Source: Metabacillus sediminilitoris
GTDB taxonomy: Bacteria; Bacillota; Bacilli; Bacillales; Bacillaceae
Length of the DNA stretch: 64,000 nucleotides
Assembly (NCBI RefSeq): GCF_009720625.1
Contig: NZ_CP046266.1
Location: 2,241,501-2,305,500, forward strand
Direction: 5' to 3'
Part shown: positions 63,084 through 64,000 of the stretch, in pieces
How positions within the stretch are numbered: position 1 is the first letter of the stretch
Layout: each line of letters starts with the position of its first letter
Notes under the pieces: model-generated
Told to the model about the DNA's origin: nothing
Database searches by the model: none
What the model saw: only the letters and a program-made list of their open reading frames with translations
Made by a program: the position numbers and the translations under genes

Positions 63084-63314
63084 ATGATTAATCGCGACTT
63101 TTTAATGGGTTTTGTATCAGGCACAGTAGTAGGTGCAGTGGGATACCGTTTGTATGAACAAAATGGAGGTCAATTACAAAGACTTGTACAACCTAATCAA
63201 TCGTTTAGAAGTGTACAAGGAGCAGGAGCACCTTCATATCAGCCTTCTGTAGAAGAGTTAGTAGCACAAAAAGAACGTTTAGAAGATATGATTGCAGAAC
63301 TTCAAGTACAATAA
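63084..63314 (+). CDS. Small membrane-anchored protein of the HMA2 operon
   Basis: 76 residues: a glycine-rich N-terminal membrane helix (FLMGFVSGTVVGAVGYRLYE), a flexible middle (QPNQSFRSVQGAGAPSYQPS) and a C-terminal coiled-coil-like helix (VEELVAQKERLEDMIAELQV). The shape recalls YtxH- or DUF5132-type small proteins. GGGGGAATT precedes the ATG. Last gene of the operon before a terminator; probably an accessory or assembly factor. Confidence 0.65.
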   Translation: MINRDFLMGFVSGTVVGAVGYRLYEQNGGQLQRLVQPNQSFRSVQGAGAPSYQPSVEELVAQKERLEDMIAELQVQ

Positions 63315-63328
63315 AATCTGCAATCATT

Positions 63329-63372
63329 AAAAGAATGAGAAACAGTTCCAGGCTGCTTCTCATTCTTTTTTA
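63329..63372 (+). terminator. Intrinsic terminator of the HMA2/ATPase operon
   Basis: AAAAGAATGAGAA and TTCTCATTCTTTT form a perfect 13-bp stem and end in a T run. The following stretch to 63716 holds no recognisable gene. Confidence 0.88.
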
Positions 63373-63716
63373 TATAAAAAATAGGGGATCACAATAGATA
63401 GAAAAAACTCAATTCATTGACTTTACCTTCATATATAGCTACTTTGAATATTTTTCTATAGACAAACATTTTTACCTGACGTTAAAATGTTTCCTAAAGG
63501 AAAAACTTTATTTTATCATAATGGAATAACAAAAAAAAATCAATATAAAATCTAAAAAATGGTAAAAATGTTAGCATCTAAAGAGGTGTTTTTTGCTCTA
63601 TGGGGCGCTACCCTATATTGAAAATGTAGCTGTTCAAAAAAGGCTTAACATAAAAATAATGCCGGCTTTCTCAATTGGTGATAAAACCTTGTCATTTATC
63701 CGTTATATAAATACCT

Positions 63717-64000
63717 CTATTTTATTTTTGAGATAATCAACCCAACAATAATAATCGAAAATCCCAATAATGTTTTCCAAGTAGGAATTTCCTTTAGAAA
63801 CATATATCCCATCATCAATGAGATCAGAATTTCTATTCCTTTAGAGGTAACTAAGACATACGTCAGGTTGTCTACAGCTTTAAACCCAAACTTTATTCCA
63901 TAACCGATTAGCATATTTGCGGTTAAAAATAACGGTAAGACAAGGAGCTGGAACTTAAGTGTTTCCCAAAAAGCTGGATCAATGTGTTTGCTTTGATAAG
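63717..64000 (-). CDS. EamA/DMT-type transporter, 5' end outside the window
   Basis: The frame is open to the right edge. The visible C-terminal 93 residues include hydrophobic segments FQLLVLPLFLTANMLIGYGI, YVLVTSKGIEILISLMMGYM, FLKEIPTWKT and LLGFSIIIVGLIIS. This is the end of an EamA/drug-metabolite transporter, with the typical short loop between the last two helices. The substrate is unknown. Confidence 0.68.
   Translation of the reverse strand, partial: YQSKHIDPAFWETLKFQLLVLPLFLTANMLIGYGIKFGFKAVDNLTYVLVTSKGIEILISLMMGYMFLKEIPTWKTLLGFSIIIVGLIISKIK

Noticed and set aside
1..64000. CRISPR arrays, rRNA and tRNA genes
   Set aside because: No regularly spaced short repeats, no rRNA signature stretches and no cloverleaf-type sequences with TTCRANYC-like arms were recognised by eye.

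Overview
The window looks like chromosome (or a very large plasmid) of a low-GC Gram-positive bacterium of the Bacillaceae. It has strong GGAGG-type ribosome sites, frequent TTG/GTG starts, CcpA-type cre boxes, S-box and cobalamin riboswitches, a GapB-type GAPDH, and lipoproteins with lipoboxes. It is accessory-rich: intact operons are separated by many frameshifted or truncated relics and by mobile-element debris. No rRNA, tRNA or CRISPR array was seen.

Layout. 0-3.3 kb: end of a thiolase gene, 3-hydroxybutyryl-CoA dehydrogenase and a CitMHS-type carboxylate transporter. 3.6-8.8 kb: an IclR regulator divergent from a four-gene polyamine/iron-type ABC importer that carries a good cre box and a 25-bp dyad. 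9-26.5 kb: a malate and gluconeogenesis block (2-hydroxycarboxylate transporter, acetate transporter, AckA, GapB, PckA, Mqo, malic enzyme, two-component system). It is bracketed by a 312-bp direct repeat (10.8 and 26.2 kb), and each repeat copy lies just downstream of one of two paralogous membrane-anchored sugar-type binding proteins. 26.6-32.1 kb: a partly decayed redox/electrophile cluster (HxlR, broken MFS, UPF0303, tandem tautomerase, aldo/keto reductase, SDR, old-yellow-enzyme relic, ABM monooxygenase, broken LysR). 32.5-35.2 kb: a phage/plasmid-type replication module (DnaD-like protein, DnaB-like helicase, unknown protein), part of which recurs in decayed form at 48.0-48.9 kb. 35.5-36.4 kb: fused relics of a LacI regulator and a serine resolvase. 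36.7-40.3 kb: a DeoR regulator, then TatC, TatA and a Tat-exported amidohydrolase. 40.7-47.9 kb: an Hfq-like relic, an orphan S-box, then a cobalamin riboswitch, a 34-codon leader ORF and an attenuator ahead of a five-gene nickel/peptide-type ABC importer, followed by a methyltransferase. 49-53.3 kb: a secreted lamin-tail/phospholipase-D protein, a REP-like repeat pair, a truncated resolvase and a truncated group II intron. 53.7-56.4 kb: an FAD/NAD(P)-binding protein plus a Bcr/CflA-type MFS exporter. 57.4-58.8 kb: an IS110-family element with a structured non-coding end. 59.5-63.3 kb: a P1B-type ATPase operon in which four consecutive genes carry an HMA2-like domain with a PGRxR motif. The window closes inside an EamA-type transporter gene.

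How the genes fit together. The central block can import malate-type acids and acetate. Malate can be oxidised to oxaloacetate (Mqo), converted to PEP (PckA) and taken up through gluconeogenesis (GapB), while malic enzyme and AckA handle overflow to pyruvate and acetate. The adjacent CitA/DcuS-like kinase and its regulator are the obvious sensor. Two systems deserve follow-up: the repeat-bracketed malate island and the HMA2/P-type ATPase operon.
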